Origin: Clostridiales bacterium oral taxon 876 str. F0540
GTDB taxonomy: Bacteria; Bacillota; Clostridia; Clostridiales; Clostridiaceae
DNA: 5,229 bases
NCBI GenBank assembly: GCA_000466585.1
Contig: KE993497.1
Location: 1-5,229, forward strand
Direction of reading: 5' to 3'
Positions 1 to 5,229 of the stretch are shown here, piece by piece. The position numbers and the translations under genes were made by a program. The stretch's first letter is position 1; the number at the start of each line of letters is the position of its first letter. A model generated the notes under the pieces. The model was not told the origin of the DNA and ran no database searches. It saw only the letters and a program-made list of their open reading frames with translations.

Positions 1-33
1 CCAATTACTTCGCCGTCATCTGACAGCTTTTAT

Positions 34-62
34 AGTTTAACAGGATTAAATATCTTTGTCAA
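34..62 (-). promoter_or_regulatory. Leftward sigma-A promoter for a gene beyond the left edge
   Basis: Read on the minus strand, a perfect -35 hexamer TTGACA (62 to 57) is followed after exactly 17 bases by TAAACT (39 to 34), which matches the TATAAT consensus at 4 of 6 positions. TGT stands directly before it, giving an extended -10 (TGn). A perfect -35, optimal spacing and TGn together make this the best promoter in the window. Initiation would fall near position 27, so the transcript leaves the window and the gene served is not visible. A second, weaker extended -10 word, TGATATTAT, lies upstream on the same strand at 165 to 157 but lacks a good -35. Confidence 0.6.
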
Positions 63-129
63 CAACTTATTATTTAGTAATTTATTCTTTCTAAATTAAC
101 CTAATGACTAAGAAATTAATCACTTTTCA

Positions 130-150
130 TGTCGCTTTCTGTCGGCGACA
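130..150. repeat. GC-rich palindrome or small hairpin
   Basis: TGTCGC (130-135) and GCGACA (145-150) are perfect inverted repeats around a 9-base loop. Nested in the right part, 140-150 reads TGTCG-G-CGACA, an 11-base dyad with a single central base. It stands out as a C+G island in A+T-rich sequence about 70-90 bases upstream of the leftward promoter at 34-62. It has no T-run on either strand, so it is not a classical terminator. It could be an operator or part of a structured leader. I do not recognise it as the site of a known regulator. Confidence 0.35.
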
Positions 151-333
151 AGGAATATAATATCATTTTAAAACGCCGTTATTTATATTTATTCGGGCAT
201 TATACGAAAATAACTTGCTATAGATATAAAAATCACCAAATAGCTATAAATATCTTATACTGACACACTAGGACAAGTATATGCTAGACAATGATTATAT
301 TAAGTATAATTATATTAATCTATAGCTCATAGC

Positions 334-397
334 AAAAAGCTCTATACTATAGAAGCATCTAAGCAAAGTGCTTAATTAGCCTTTAAAGTATAGAGCT
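334..397 (-). terminator. Probable intrinsic terminator of the aminopeptidase gene
   Basis: Two 11-base arms form a perfect inverted repeat: AGCTCTATACT at 338-348 and AGTATAGAGCT at 387-397. The 38-base segment between them contains its own hairpin, TAAGCA (360-365) with TGCTTA (369-374). Read on the minus strand, the downstream arm runs straight into a T-run (338 to 334), as expected of a rho-independent terminator about 80 bases past the leftward stop codon. The large branched loop, A+T-rich stem and short T-run make it weaker than a textbook example. Read on the plus strand there is no T-run. Confidence 0.45.
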
Positions 398-478
398 AGG
401 TTATACAGGTAAATGTATGAATAAGCATTATTTCAATACTAACTCGTAACCTTTATCTGCATAAAAATACTTATTGAA

Positions 479-2251
479 TTATATTTCCCTTGTAGCCGCT
501 TTTAAGAATTCCAATTCTTCTCCACTTAGGTTTGGTGATAATTTTTCAAATACAGTCTTATGATAATTATTTAACCATGCCTTTTCTTCTGGTGCTAATA
601 AAGAAACATTAATAGGCTCTAGATCAATAGGACATAAAGTTAATGTCTCAAATCTCATGAATTGTCCGCCATACTCTGTCTTTTCATCTTCTTGAACTGT
701 AACTAGGTTTTCTATTCTTATTCCATGCTTACCAGCCTTATAAACTCCTGGCTCGTCAGACATAATCATTCCTTTTTCAAGCTTAACGGTATTAGGAACC
801 ATAGCTATTCTGTGTGGTCCTTCATGAACATTTAGGAAGAAACCTATACCATGTCCAGTTCCATGTTTATAATCCATTCCTGCATTCCATAATGGAATTC
901 TTGCTAATATATCAAGATTTGATCCAGTAGTTCCATAAAGGAATCTTTGACTTGCTAAATTAATCATTCCTTTTAGTACAAGAGTATAATCCTTCTTTTC
1001 TTCTTCAGTTAGCTGTCCCATTGCTAAAGTTCTTGTTATATCTGTTGTACCATCTAAATACTGGGCACCTGAGTCTATTAAATAAAAGCTTTCAGGCTTT
1101 ATAGTTCCAAAGCTAGTTTTTGTAGGATGGTAGTGAACAACTGCAGCATTTTCCTTGTATGCTGAAATTGTTGTGAAGCTTAGATCATAGAAATTGTCTC
1201 CTTCTCTTCTGAGGGCTTCAAGCTTATCAGCAGCTTCAATTTCAGTTATAGTACGTGTTTTAATAGTTTTCTTTATCCAGTTGATAAACTTAACCATAGC
1301 AACGCCGTCTCTAACCATGGCATTTCTTACATTTTTAATTTCAACTTCATTTTTTACAGCTTTTAATCTTGTTGTAATATCCATAGCTTCTACAGTTTTA
1401 ACCTTGATTGCATCATAAACCCAAGTATTAGTTTTTGATGGATCAAGAAGTACTGTGCCTTCAGTAATACCAGCTACGAAATTTACTATACTGTCATAAG
1501 GTCTTAACTCTACATTAGCTTTTTCAAGCTCTGCTTTAACCTCTGCATTTACTTTTCTATCATCTATAAATAAGTAGTTTTTGTTTTCTGTAACTACAGC
1601 ATATGCTATTGTCAATGGATTACATTCTACATCTCTTCCTCTAATGTTTAAAAGCCAAGCAATGTCATCTAAGCCTGATATTACATAATAATCTGCTCCT
1701 GCTGCCTTCATTTCAGAAACTACTTCAGAAAGCTTTTCTTCTCTTGTCTTTCCTGTATACTTTATATGATGCAATATAACTTCTGTATTAGGCTTTTCTG
1801 GCCTATCTGACCAAACTTCATTTATTAGATCTTCATTTATTGAGTATGAAAATTCCTTGCTGTCTAAAGTCTTTTTTAGGCCTCTAAAATAGTCTACCGA
1901 TATAACTTTACCGTCGAATCCAACCTTTGCTCCCTTGCTTAAAGAATCTCTCAAGAAAGCTTCAATAGTTGGTACTCCGCTTTCACCCATTCTAAATAAA
2001 GTTACTCCCGTACCCTTAAGCTCGTTTTCAGCTTGAAGGAAGTACCTTCCGTCCGTCCATAAGCCCGCTTCTTTTAAAGTAATTACTGCTGTTCCTGCAG
2101 AACCGGTAAACCCTGTTATGAAAGCTCTAGCTGTATAATGTTCTGCTACATATTCGCTTTGATGCGGATCTGAGCTTGGTACTATGTATGCTTCAATATT
2201 TCTTTCCCTCATAAGGTTTCTTAACTTCTCGATTCTTTCTTTTACGTCCAT
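479..2251 (-). CDS. pepP: Xaa-Pro aminopeptidase, three-domain M24B type
   Basis: This is a cytosolic metallopeptidase that removes an N-terminal residue from peptides with proline in second position (590 aa from the chosen start). The length and motifs fit the long form related to eukaryotic XPNPEP1 rather than the shorter E. coli PepP (about 440 aa). Two creatinase-like N-terminal domains span roughly residues 1-295 (start VKERIEKLRNLM, with GFTGSAGTA and WTDGRYF). The pita-bread catalytic domain follows from about 300, with a C-terminal extension to 590. By motif alignment the five metal ligands are D393 and D404 (in IDSGAQ and DGTTDITRT), H467 (GTGHGIG), E500 (DEPGVY) and E514 (IRIENL). 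The proton-shuttle and transition-state histidines are H373 (HYHP) and H476 (NVHEGP). Their spacing matches human XPNPEP1 almost exactly, so the enzyme should be active. The frame also opens at a GTG at 2260, but that codon lies inside the Shine-Dalgarno site, so the ATG at 2251 is preferred. It stands alone, divergent from the germination operon, and is probably housekeeping. Confidence 0.95.
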   Translation of the reverse strand: MDVKERIEKLRNLMRERNIEAYIVPSSDPHQSEYVAEHYTARAFITGFTGSAGTAVITLKEAGLWTDGRYFLQAENELKGTGVTLFRMGESGVPTIEAFLRDSLSKGAKVGFDGKVISVDYFRGLKKTLDSKEFSYSINEDLINEVWSDRPEKPNTEVILHHIKYTGKTREEKLSEVVSEMKAAGADYYVISGLDDIAWLLNIRGRDVECNPLTIAYAVVTENKNYLFIDDRKVNAEVKAELEKANVELRPYDSIVNFVAGITEGTVLLDPSKTNTWVYDAIKVKTVEAMDITTRLKAVKNEVEIKNVRNAMVRDGVAMVKFINWIKKTIKTRTITEIEAADKLEALRREGDNFYDLSFTTISAYKENAAVVHYHPTKTSFGTIKPESFYLIDSGAQYLDGTTDITRTLAMGQLTEEEKKDYTLVLKGMINLASQRFLYGTTGSNLDILARIPLWNAGMDYKHGTGHGIGFFLNVHEGPHRIAMVPNTVKLEKGMIMSDEPGVYKAGKHGIRIENLVTVQEDEKTEYGGQFMRFETLTLCPIDLEPINVSLLAPEEKAWLNNYHKTVFEKLSPNLSGEELEFLKAATREI

Positions 2252-2257
2252 AACTTT

Positions 2258-2263
2258 CACCTC
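2258..2263 (-). promoter_or_regulatory. Ribosome binding site that fixes the aminopeptidase start
   Basis: On the minus strand GAGGTG (2263 to 2258) is followed by 6 bases and then the ATG at 2251-2249, an ideal Gram-positive arrangement. The in-frame GTG at 2260-2258 is part of this same element and cannot use it, so a start there would be unsupported. The protein should therefore begin MDVKERIEK and not MKVMDVK. Confidence 0.8.
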
Positions 2264-2308
2264 GTATATTTTTATAGTTTAGTAGTAATACTTCATGATA
2301 CTGATTAC

Positions 2309-2317
2309 ATTATAACA
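2309..2317 (-). promoter_or_regulatory. Extended -10 promoter of the aminopeptidase gene
   Basis: On the minus strand the sequence TGTTATAAT (2317 to 2309) is a perfect -10 hexamer preceded by TGn. No good -35 lies 16-18 bases upstream (the best phase gives TATGTT), which extended -10 promoters tolerate. Initiation near 2302 would give a leader of about 50 bases before the ATG at 2251. It faces away from the germination operon, consistent with vegetative expression by sigma-A. Confidence 0.6.
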
Positions 2318-2333
2318 CAGCTTTTATTAATAA

Positions 2334-2340
2334 CATAATA
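2334..2340 (+). promoter_or_regulatory. Weak candidate sigma-G -10 element for the germination operon
   Basis: CATAATA fits the forespore sigma-G -10 pattern CATnnTA known from Bacillus, and ger operons are sigma-G dependent there. The possible -35, TTATA at 2310-2314, matches only 4 of 5 consensus positions and its 19-base spacing is long. The word is A+T-rich enough to occur by chance in this region. A leader of about 140 bases would follow. I list it because the operon must be transcribed from this intergenic space and nothing better is visible. Confidence 0.2.
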
Positions 2341-2469
2341 TTCGCAAATTTTTTTCAACCTAAACTTATTAAAATAAAAAAATATCTGGAATTAATCTTC
2401 AATAAATATCTAATCACTAATATAAGGTTATAAAAATAAAAGAAGTAAGGAAAACTATTTATTAACTCT

Positions 2470-2476
2470 GGGGGTG
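2470..2476 (+). promoter_or_regulatory. Ribosome binding site of the A subunit gene, long spacing
   Basis: GGGGGTG (2470-2476) is the only purine-rich SD-like element before the ATG at 2490, but 13 bases separate them, more than the usual 5-9. The frame is closed by a TGA at 2475-2477, so the only other in-frame candidates are ATT codons at 2481 and 2487. ATG at 2490 remains the best start, possibly with reduced translation efficiency. Confidence 0.5.
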
Positions 2477-2489
2477 ATTTATTACAATT

Positions 2490-3977
2490 ATGAATGATAT
2501 AAATCTTAAAAATAAGATAAATGAAATATTGAAAAACATCGGCAACAGACATGCAGTTGTAAAATTTTTTATAGTAGGAAAAGTAAAGCCTATAAATGCT
2601 GCAATAGTATATTTAGAAGGTTTGACAGAAAAAAATATTATAGACAGAGACGTACTGTCTCCACTAATGCTTCGTGTGGATGAAGATTTAAGCCTCGTTG
2701 TAAATCTTCCTGAGTATCTTTGCGAAAAATATATTTCTATGAGTAATACTATAGTGGAAAAAGATATAAATAAAGTCATATATTTCGTAAAAAGAGGCTG
2801 CACCGTTATTGTATTAAGTAATTCTTCTCAATTTATTCTGATCGATACTTCTTCTTGGATGCGCAGAGCTATAGACGAACCACCTAACGAAGTAGCTATC
2901 CGAGGTTCTAGGGAGGGGTTTACTGAAAACCTGGAAAGTAATCTTTCAATGATAAAACGTAAAATTAAAGATAAAAACTTATCCATCGAAAAATACCTGG
3001 TTGGTTCCAGAGGTCAAACTGATTTAGCTATTGTATATATAGAAGATATTATAAACAAAGATGTATTAAACGAAATAAAAAAGCGTATAAAAGCAATTGA
3101 TGCAGACTCAGTACTTGCTACCGGAGTGCTTGAACAGTTTATAGAAGACTATACCTACTCTCCTTTTCCCCAAAGTTTTGGAACTGAGCGCCCAGATATT
3201 ATTGCAGCCGCACTTTTAGAAGGCAGAGCAGCTATTGTTCTTGATGGTACACCTTATGTTATTACCTATCCATCTACTATGATCGACTTCTTTCAGACGG
3301 TCGAAGATTATTACGAACGCACACTAATTTCTTCTTTTGTAAGGATAATTAGATTTACAGCTGTTACTCTTGTTTACACTTTGCCTTCATTGTATTTAGC
3401 GCTAATAAAATTCAATAGCGAGCTTATTCCGATAAAATTTGTTATTCCAATAGTTCAATCGAGAAGAGGTATAGCACTTACTCCTTTTATGGAGATACTT
3501 TCAATGCTTTTTGTTATAGAGCTCCTAAGGGAATCAGGCTTAAGACTTCCAAGCAGAATAAGTCAAACCGTAAGCGTTGTTGGTGGTTTTATTATAGGAA
3601 ACGCAGCTCTTCAGGCAAAACTAGTAAGCCCTGCCACACTGCTTATAGTCGGAATTACAGCTGTATGCTCCTTTTCCATACCTAATTATGAAATGGCACA
3701 ATCTGTAAGAATTATTGCTATTCCTGTCTTAATTCTTGCTAATATTTTTGGCGTATTAGGGGTTACTATAGGCTGGTATTTCATAGTTCTTCATCTTTTT
3801 TCCATTGATAGTTTTGGAGTACCTTATCTCAATCTTAATAATAAAGGTGATTTTAAGGATATTTTTCTCCGCTACCCCTTATGGAAAATGAATAAAAGGC
3901 CAGCATCTATATCTACTAATAATCCTGTAAGGCAAAAAAACTTTAGAAAAATATTTAGGAGGTCCAAAAATGAATAA
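2490..3977 (+). CDS. gerAA: Spore germination receptor A subunit, GerA family
   Basis: This 495-residue protein is the A subunit of a nutrient germinant receptor in the spore inner membrane. Residues 1-280 form the soluble N-terminal half of two related subdomains. Family signatures are EPPNEVAIRGSREGFTEN (130-147), a second motif around IEKYLVGSRGQTDLAIVYIE (166-185), TERPDIIAAALLEGRAAIV (232-250), DGTP (252-255) and EDYYERT (272-278). The membrane half follows: a first helix at about 287-307 (with LPSLYLAL), an amphipathic segment FMEILSMLFVIELLRESGLRLP (333-354), hydrophobic segments at about 360-376 and 378-396, and two helices at about 405-437, then HLFSIDSFGVPY (435-446) and a basic tail. 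In Bacillus the A subunit oligomerises and is proposed to form the ion channel that opens on germinant binding. Several normally glycine- or polar-conserved positions differ (ISQTVSVV, IIGNAAL, QAKLVSP), so this is a somewhat divergent paralogue. It overlaps the B gene by 8 bases. The symbol is generic; the gerA, gerK or other subtype cannot be told here. Confidence 0.95.
   Translation: MNDINLKNKINEILKNIGNRHAVVKFFIVGKVKPINAAIVYLEGLTEKNIIDRDVLSPLMLRVDEDLSLVVNLPEYLCEKYISMSNTIVEKDINKVIYFVKRGCTVIVLSNSSQFILIDTSSWMRRAIDEPPNEVAIRGSREGFTENLESNLSMIKRKIKDKNLSIEKYLVGSRGQTDLAIVYIEDIINKDVLNEIKKRIKAIDADSVLATGVLEQFIEDYTYSPFPQSFGTERPDIIAAALLEGRAAIVLDGTPYVITYPSTMIDFFQTVEDYYERTLISSFVRIIRFTAVTLVYTLPSLYLALIKFNSELIPIKFVIPIVQSRRGIALTPFMEILSMLFVIELLRESGLRLPSRISQTVSVVGGFIIGNAALQAKLVSPATLLIVGITAVCSFSIPNYEMAQSVRIIAIPVLILANIFGVLGVTIGWYFIVLHLFSIDSFGVPYLNLNNKGDFKDIFLRYPLWKMNKRPASISTNNPVRQKNFRKIFRRSKNE
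3957..3962 (+). promoter_or_regulatory. Ribosome binding site of the B subunit gene
   Basis: A consensus AGGAGG lies inside the end of the A gene, 7 bases before the ATG at 3970. It is much stronger and better spaced than the site of the A gene and settles the start of the B subunit. With the 8-base gene overlap it suggests coupled translation at matched subunit ratios. Confidence 0.85.
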
Positions 3978-5061
3978 TCTAAGCAGCAATAGTGTAAATT
4001 CCAGACAACTTATTTTTTTATCAGTAGGAACTATTGTTGGTATAGGAGCTTTAACACTTCCTAATGATCTTGTAAAGAAATCCGGTCAAGATGCTTGGAT
4101 TGCAGCGATTTTAGGAGCTGTCTTTCCTTTATATCTTGGCACACTATGGCTTTTTGTTGCTAAAAAATATCCTGATAAAAATATCCTTGATTTGAGTAAA
4201 CTATGCTTTGGTAAAAGAATAGGTACCTTTCTAAATTTTTTATTATTTCTGATGTTTCTTTATAGAACGACATCAGTTGCTTCAGGATTGAGTAACATAT
4301 TTCTTATATCATTAGCAGCTTTCCATACTCAGCTAAAGCTTTTAATAGTTTTTTTATTGATAGGATCAATTGCTGCCTATAAAGATTTACGCATATTAGG
4401 CAGGCTAAATACTCTGATTTTCTTTATAACAATTATTTTAAGTTCAATTTTGGTATTTGCCTTTAAAGAAGGTAATTATAAAAATCTTCTTCCTGTATTT
4501 CAGGCATCTCCCATTAATATAATAAAATCTACTAAAGAATCTTTATTTGCTTACAATGGTATTGAAATGATTTTTATTGCCTCACCCTTTTTAGTAGAAA
4601 AGGATAAGCTTGCCGGTTGTATATATAAGACAATATTAATTGTAATAGCAATATATTTTTGGTTTGTGTTCATAACTATTTATTTTTTAGGCATAGATCT
4701 TATACCTAAATACGTATGGTCAGTATCTACTGTGCCTAAAGCTGTTGTAATACCTGTAGTAAGTAATTTCAGACTTATTTTTATGATGTTTTGGAGTGTA
4801 ATTATTTTTAAGACCTTATCAAACTTTTATTTTTTATCTGCATTTACATTGAAAGATATATTTAAAAAAATTAATAAGAAAATCATTTTTATAGTCATCT
4901 TTATTTTGAGTCTTTACTTAAGTCTTCAATATAAAGATGAGATTACAAGAAGAAGTATCAATAGCAAGCTTGCAGTGATAGATGCAATATTCTCTGTTGC
5001 CTATACCACAGTTATTGCTTTTATATGTCATTTTAAGAAAGGTGCTAATGATGAAAGTTAG
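3970..5061 (+). CDS. gerAB: Spore germination receptor B subunit, GerAB-type permease
   Basis: This 363-residue, very hydrophobic protein is the B subunit of the germinant receptor, a member of the amino acid-polyamine-organocation (APC) superfamily in the spore inner membrane. The first segment has the family pattern QLIFLSVGTIVGIGALTLP (13-31, with the GIG break of helix 1), followed by GQDAW (39-43). By eye there are about ten membrane helices, near 12-32, 43-63, 84-102, 104-118, 121-137, 145-165, 191-207, 220-241, 268-290 and 304-321, and perhaps an eleventh at 336-355. The pattern PVF around 175-177 and the ESLFAYNGIEMIF stretch (190-202) are also typical. In B. subtilis GerAB binds L-alanine directly, so this subunit should set nutrient specificity, but the ligand cannot be read from sequence. 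Length is normal for the family. It overlaps the A gene by 8 bases and the C gene by 11. Confidence 0.93.
   Translation: MNNLSSNSVNSRQLIFLSVGTIVGIGALTLPNDLVKKSGQDAWIAAILGAVFPLYLGTLWLFVAKKYPDKNILDLSKLCFGKRIGTFLNFLLFLMFLYRTTSVASGLSNIFLISLAAFHTQLKLLIVFLLIGSIAAYKDLRILGRLNTLIFFITIILSSILVFAFKEGNYKNLLPVFQASPINIIKSTKESLFAYNGIEMIFIASPFLVEKDKLAGCIYKTILIVIAIYFWFVFITIYFLGIDLIPKYVWSVSTVPKAVVIPVVSNFRLIFMMFWSVIIFKTLSNFYFLSAFTLKDIFKKINKKIIFIVIFILSLYLSLQYKDEITRRSINSKLAVIDAIFSVAYTTVIAFICHFKKGANDES
5038..5044 (+). promoter_or_regulatory. Ribosome binding site of the C subunit gene
   Basis: AAAGGTG lies inside the end of the B gene. Two consecutive ATG codons follow, at 5048 and 5051. Spacing is 3 bases to the first and 6 to the second, so the second is the more likely start. 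Confidence 0.6.
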
Positions 5062-5215
5062 ATTTAATAACTATTTAAAACTGCTTATTTTGTTAATAAT
5101 TTTAACTGGATTTATGTCAGGAGTAAATGCTCAGCCTATAGAAGAATTGTTAATTACTAATGGAATTGGTTATGATTTAGAAAAAAAGGCCGGAGGGGTA
5201 CTGCTGTTGCATTAA
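5051..5215 (+). CDS. gerAC: Spore germination receptor C subunit, N-terminus only, prematurely stopped
   Basis: The position, the overlap with the B gene and the sequence mark this as the third gene of the receptor operon. It has a basic start (MKVRFNNYLK), a hydrophobic core (11-20) and then PIEELLITNGIGYDLEKK (29-46), the start of the Ger(x)C domain (compare the common EIEEL-V-GIGID pattern). The C subunit is normally a lipoprotein of about 370-400 residues on the outer face of the spore inner membrane, but this frame ends after 54 residues at TAA 5213-5215. Family resemblance is lost after GG (48-49). The frame one base downstream is open from about 5199 to the window end, so a single extra base in A7 (5181-5187) or G4 (5195-5198) could explain the stop, though that frame's short peptide (YCCCINPIKN) is not a clear match. 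The lipobox reads LTGF instead of LTGC, and VNA before QP (25-29) resembles a signal peptidase I site. It could be a pseudogene, a rearrangement end or a sequence error at a contig end. Confidence 0.75.
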   Translation: MKVRFNNYLKLLILLIILTGFMSGVNAQPIEELLITNGIGYDLEKKAGGVLLLH

Positions 5216-5229
5216 CCCAATAAAAAATA

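Larger units (their letters stand above)
1..478. other. A+T-rich intergenic region without a gene
   Basis: This stretch is very A+T-rich and dense in stops on both strands, and I see no coding region with a ribosome binding site. It holds three things, listed separately: a leftward promoter at the left edge, a GC-rich palindrome near 140, and a hairpin-plus-T-run that probably ends transcription of the leftward aminopeptidase gene. The order fits a simple arrangement on the minus strand: aminopeptidase gene, terminator, spacer, then promoter of the next leftward gene beyond position 1. Between about 180 and 330 I see only A+T-rich sequence with scattered TATAAT-like words and no well-spaced -35 partner. 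No tRNA or rRNA fold was recognised. Confidence 0.7.

Noticed and set aside
285..310. Plus-strand promoter candidate TAGACA (285-290) with TATAAT (305-310).
   Set aside because: The spacer is only 14 bases, and transcription would run into the antisense of the aminopeptidase gene with no gene to serve.
398..452. AGGTTA/TAACCT inverted repeat just beyond the aminopeptidase stop codon.
   Set aside because: Six-base arms 43 bases apart in A+T-rich DNA are expected by chance, and no T-run follows.
1194..1418. Open frame of 74 codons on the plus strand inside the aminopeptidase gene.
   Set aside because: It is antisense to a well-supported gene with conserved domains, has no ribosome binding site, and its composition is what an antisense frame would give.
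2285..2308. Inverted repeat GTAAT/ATTAC in the leader of the aminopeptidase gene, considered as a riboswitch or attenuator.
   Set aside because: The arms are only 5 bases in A+T-rich sequence, there is no T-run or conserved aptamer core, and the leader is only about 50 bases.
2355..2803. Two overlapping minus-strand open frames (2355-2552 and 2462-2803) opposite the start of the A subunit gene.
   Set aside because: They run antisense to the conserved N-terminal domain of the A subunit, are low-complexity hydrophobic translations of A+T-rich DNA, and lack convincing start signals.
4982..5047. Longer N-terminus for the C subunit, starting at the ATG at 4982.
   Set aside because: It would add 22 residues inside the B gene with no SD before it. 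The basic-plus-hydrophobic signal peptide begins naturally at the ATG at 5048/5051, just after AAAGGTG.
5182..5188. A AAA AAG slippery heptamer in the zero frame of the C subunit gene, as used for -1 frameshifting in dnaX.
   Set aside because: A -1 slip here leads to only 11 codons before TAA at 5221-5223, so it yields no longer protein. The open alternative frame is +1. No downstream pseudoknot can be judged in the few remaining bases.
479..5229. Idea that the aminopeptidase and the germination operon form one new functional system.
   Set aside because: They are divergent, with separate signals. The peptidase looks housekeeping, and nothing in the sequence links the two beyond adjacency.

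Overview
The window looks like chromosomal DNA from a low-GC, endospore-forming Firmicute of the class Clostridia, most likely Clostridium sensu lato. The grounds are strong A+T richness, Gram-positive Shine-Dalgarno (SD) sites of the AGGAGG/GAGGTG type, A/T-ending codons, and a GerA-type nutrient germinant receptor operon, which is restricted to spore formers. I cannot name the species from the sequence alone.

Layout, left to right. Bases 1-478 hold no convincing gene. At the left edge is a leftward sigma-A type promoter (34-62) that should drive a gene outside the window. A GC-rich palindrome lies at 130-150, and a hairpin followed by a short T-run (334-397, read leftward) is the probable terminator of the next gene. 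Bases 479-2251, minus strand, encode a complete Xaa-Pro aminopeptidase of the long three-domain M24B type, with all five metal ligands and both catalytic histidines present. Bases 2252-2489 form a divergent intergenic region with a good extended -10 promoter for the peptidase and only weak candidates for the germination operon.

From 2490 to the right edge, plus strand, lies a tightly packed tricistronic spore germination operon. The order is A subunit (2490-3977), B subunit (3970-5061) and C subunit (from 5051), each gene overlapping the next by about 10 bases, which implies translational coupling. In the known system the A and B subunits are integral proteins of the spore inner membrane. B senses the nutrient, A forms the oligomeric channel-like core, and C is an accessory protein on the outer face of that membrane. 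Germinant binding triggers ion release and then the rest of germination.

The most notable oddity is in the C gene. It stops after 54 codons, where the family usually has about 370-400, and another frame stays open to the window end. It also has Phe where the lipobox Cys of this normally lipoprotein family should be, with a signal-peptidase-I-like site a few residues later. The stop is 14 bases from the end of the sequence, so a real mutation, a rearrangement and an end-of-contig error cannot be separated here. I saw no mobile element, CRISPR array, tRNA, rRNA or clearly new system.
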